Assembly (NCBI GenBank): GCA_028284105.1
Contig: JANQSK010000773.1
Location: forward strand, 1-7,468
Origin: Anaerolineae bacterium
GTDB lineage: Bacteria; Chloroflexota; Anaerolineae; Promineifilales; Promineifilaceae
Direction: 5' to 3'
Length of the DNA: 7,468 nt
Position 1 is the stretch's first letter; every line of letters begins with the position of its first letter. The notes beneath the pieces were generated by a model. It saw nothing but the letters and a program-made list of their open reading frames with translations. It had not been told where the DNA came from and did no database searches. Of this stretch, positions 7,146 through 7,468 are shown one piece after another. Both the position numbers and the translations under genes were made by a program.

Positions 7146-7189
7146 GGTGAGGGGGTGACAAGGTGACAGGGGGATGGGGTGAATGGTGA
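7146..7189. repeat. Degenerate 8-bp tandem repeat (GGTGANNN)
   Basis: GGTGA cores begin at 7146, 7154, 7162, 7170 (as GGGGA) and 7178, an exact 8-bp period, with one further core shifted by one base at 7185. The spacer triplets vary (GGG, CAA, CAG, TGG). The array sits just upstream of the glycosyltransferase promoter candidate and is G-rich on the plus strand. It resembles the short tandem repeats found between genes in cyanobacteria and other filamentous bacteria. It is not taken as coding. Confidence 0.6.
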
Positions 7190-7329
7190 ATAATTTGGCG
7201 CATTCCACTCTAGCCCATGCTTCATGCGCTGAGATATACTAGATAAACGGAAAAAATCGTTTGAAAAAGAGTTGGGAAAACACGTTTTGTGCATCTATCT
7301 CAAAATCCTTTTTCCGGACACATCGGTCT

Positions 7330-7468
7330 ATGAACAACAATTGGCATTCTGAAACAGTTTTAGTGAATGGAATTTCGCTACATTTTACAAGGACGGGCGG
7401 CAACGGCCGTTCCTTGATTTGCCTGCACGGCATTACAGATAATGGGCTTTGCTGGACGCGTTTTGCAC
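7330..7468 (+). CDS. Alpha/beta hydrolase, N-terminal fragment (runs off window)
   Basis: 46 residues are visible before the right edge. The segment NGISLHFTRTGGNGRSLICLHG matches the opening of alpha/beta hydrolases: a first strand pair, a G/N-rich turn, a hydrophobic strand, then H33-G34 of the oxyanion-hole loop followed by ITDNGLCWTRFA. The nucleophile, acid and histidine lie outside the window, so esterase, haloalkane dehalogenase-like or other activities cannot be separated. The start at 7330 is the only sensible ATG at this position relative to the fold, but no Shine-Dalgarno site precedes it, so a nearby alternative is possible. It is divergent from the glycosyltransferase gene. The octamer ACGGCCGT at 7403-7410 encodes part of NGR here, as in surE. 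Confidence 0.75.
   Translation, partial: MNNNWHSETVLVNGISLHFTRTGGNGRSLICLHGITDNGLCWTRFA

Larger units (their letters stand above)
7104..7329. other. Divergent intergenic region between glycosyltransferase and hydrolase genes
   Basis: Besides the octamer array it contains TATACT at 7235-7240, a possible -10 for the plus-strand hydrolase gene without a good -35. Downstream of that are two small inverted repeats: AAACG (7245-7249) with CGTTT (7258-7262), and AAAAC-ac-GTTTT (7277-7288). Either could be an operator, but both are AT-rich and short enough to be chance. No RNA gene or additional coding frame is supported. Confidence 0.4.
95..7410. repeat. Dispersed palindromic octamer ACGGCCGT, ten perfect copies
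   Basis: Perfect copies start at 95, 459, 1087, 2758, 3176, 3887, 4175, 4375, 6286 and 7403. The core CGGCCG occurs only twice otherwise: ACGGCCGA at 2254 and GCGGCCGG at 5027. Five copies extend to AACGGCCGTT (starting at 94, 458, 2757, 4174, 7402). All ten lie in coding sequence, in six of the seven genes, and are read in all three frames: Thr-Ala-Val (95, 1087, 3887, 4175, 6286), Arg-Pro after Lys or Gly (459, 3176, 4375), and Asn-Gly-Arg (2758, 7403). The coordinates given are the span from first to last copy. Role unknown; see findings. Confidence 0.9.

Noticed and set aside
7104..7208. N-terminal extension of the glycosyltransferase starting at 7208
   Set aside because: It is encoded largely by the 8-bp tandem repeat and resembles no part of GT4 enzymes, which begin at MKILQLS.

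Overview
The window looks like an ordinary chromosomal stretch from a bacterium of moderate GC, most plausibly a Chloroflexota member of the Anaerolineae/Ardenticatenia type. This is inference. It rests on a secreted protein ending in the YLPLI-type tail I associate with Chloroflexota exported proteins, on the family mix (DUF2207, TFIIB-type zinc-ribbon membrane proteins, SurE), and on Gram-positive-like strong Shine-Dalgarno sites at several genes. No phage, transposon, CRISPR or RNA gene was recognised.

Layout. Positions 1-2303 hold two minus-strand, translationally coupled paralogous zinc-ribbon membrane proteins; the downstream one runs off the left edge. An AT-rich divergent spacer (2304-2579) separates them from a plus-strand pair: surE (2580-3338) and a DUF2207 membrane protein (3401-5071). 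A perfect 13-bp hairpin terminator (5083-5114) lies between DUF2207 and the convergent minus-strand gene for a small secreted CxxCH protein of the Reeler/choice-of-anchor V type (5126-5686). Further right are a minus-strand family 4 glycosyltransferase (5853-7103), a divergent intergenic region with a degenerate 8-bp tandem repeat, and the start of a plus-strand alpha/beta hydrolase (7330 to the right edge).

How the genes fit together. The two zinc-ribbon proteins probably act as a pair. SurE and DUF2207 may be co-transcribed, but no shared pathway is evident. The glycosyltransferase and hydrolase are isolated from any recognisable surface-polysaccharide cluster.

The most unusual signal is not a gene. 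The palindromic octamer ACGGCCGT occurs ten times perfectly in under 7.5 kb, where about 0.1 is expected by chance. It is spread over six of the seven genes and used in all three reading frames. It resembles the HIP1 palindrome of cyanobacteria in behaviour but has a different sequence.
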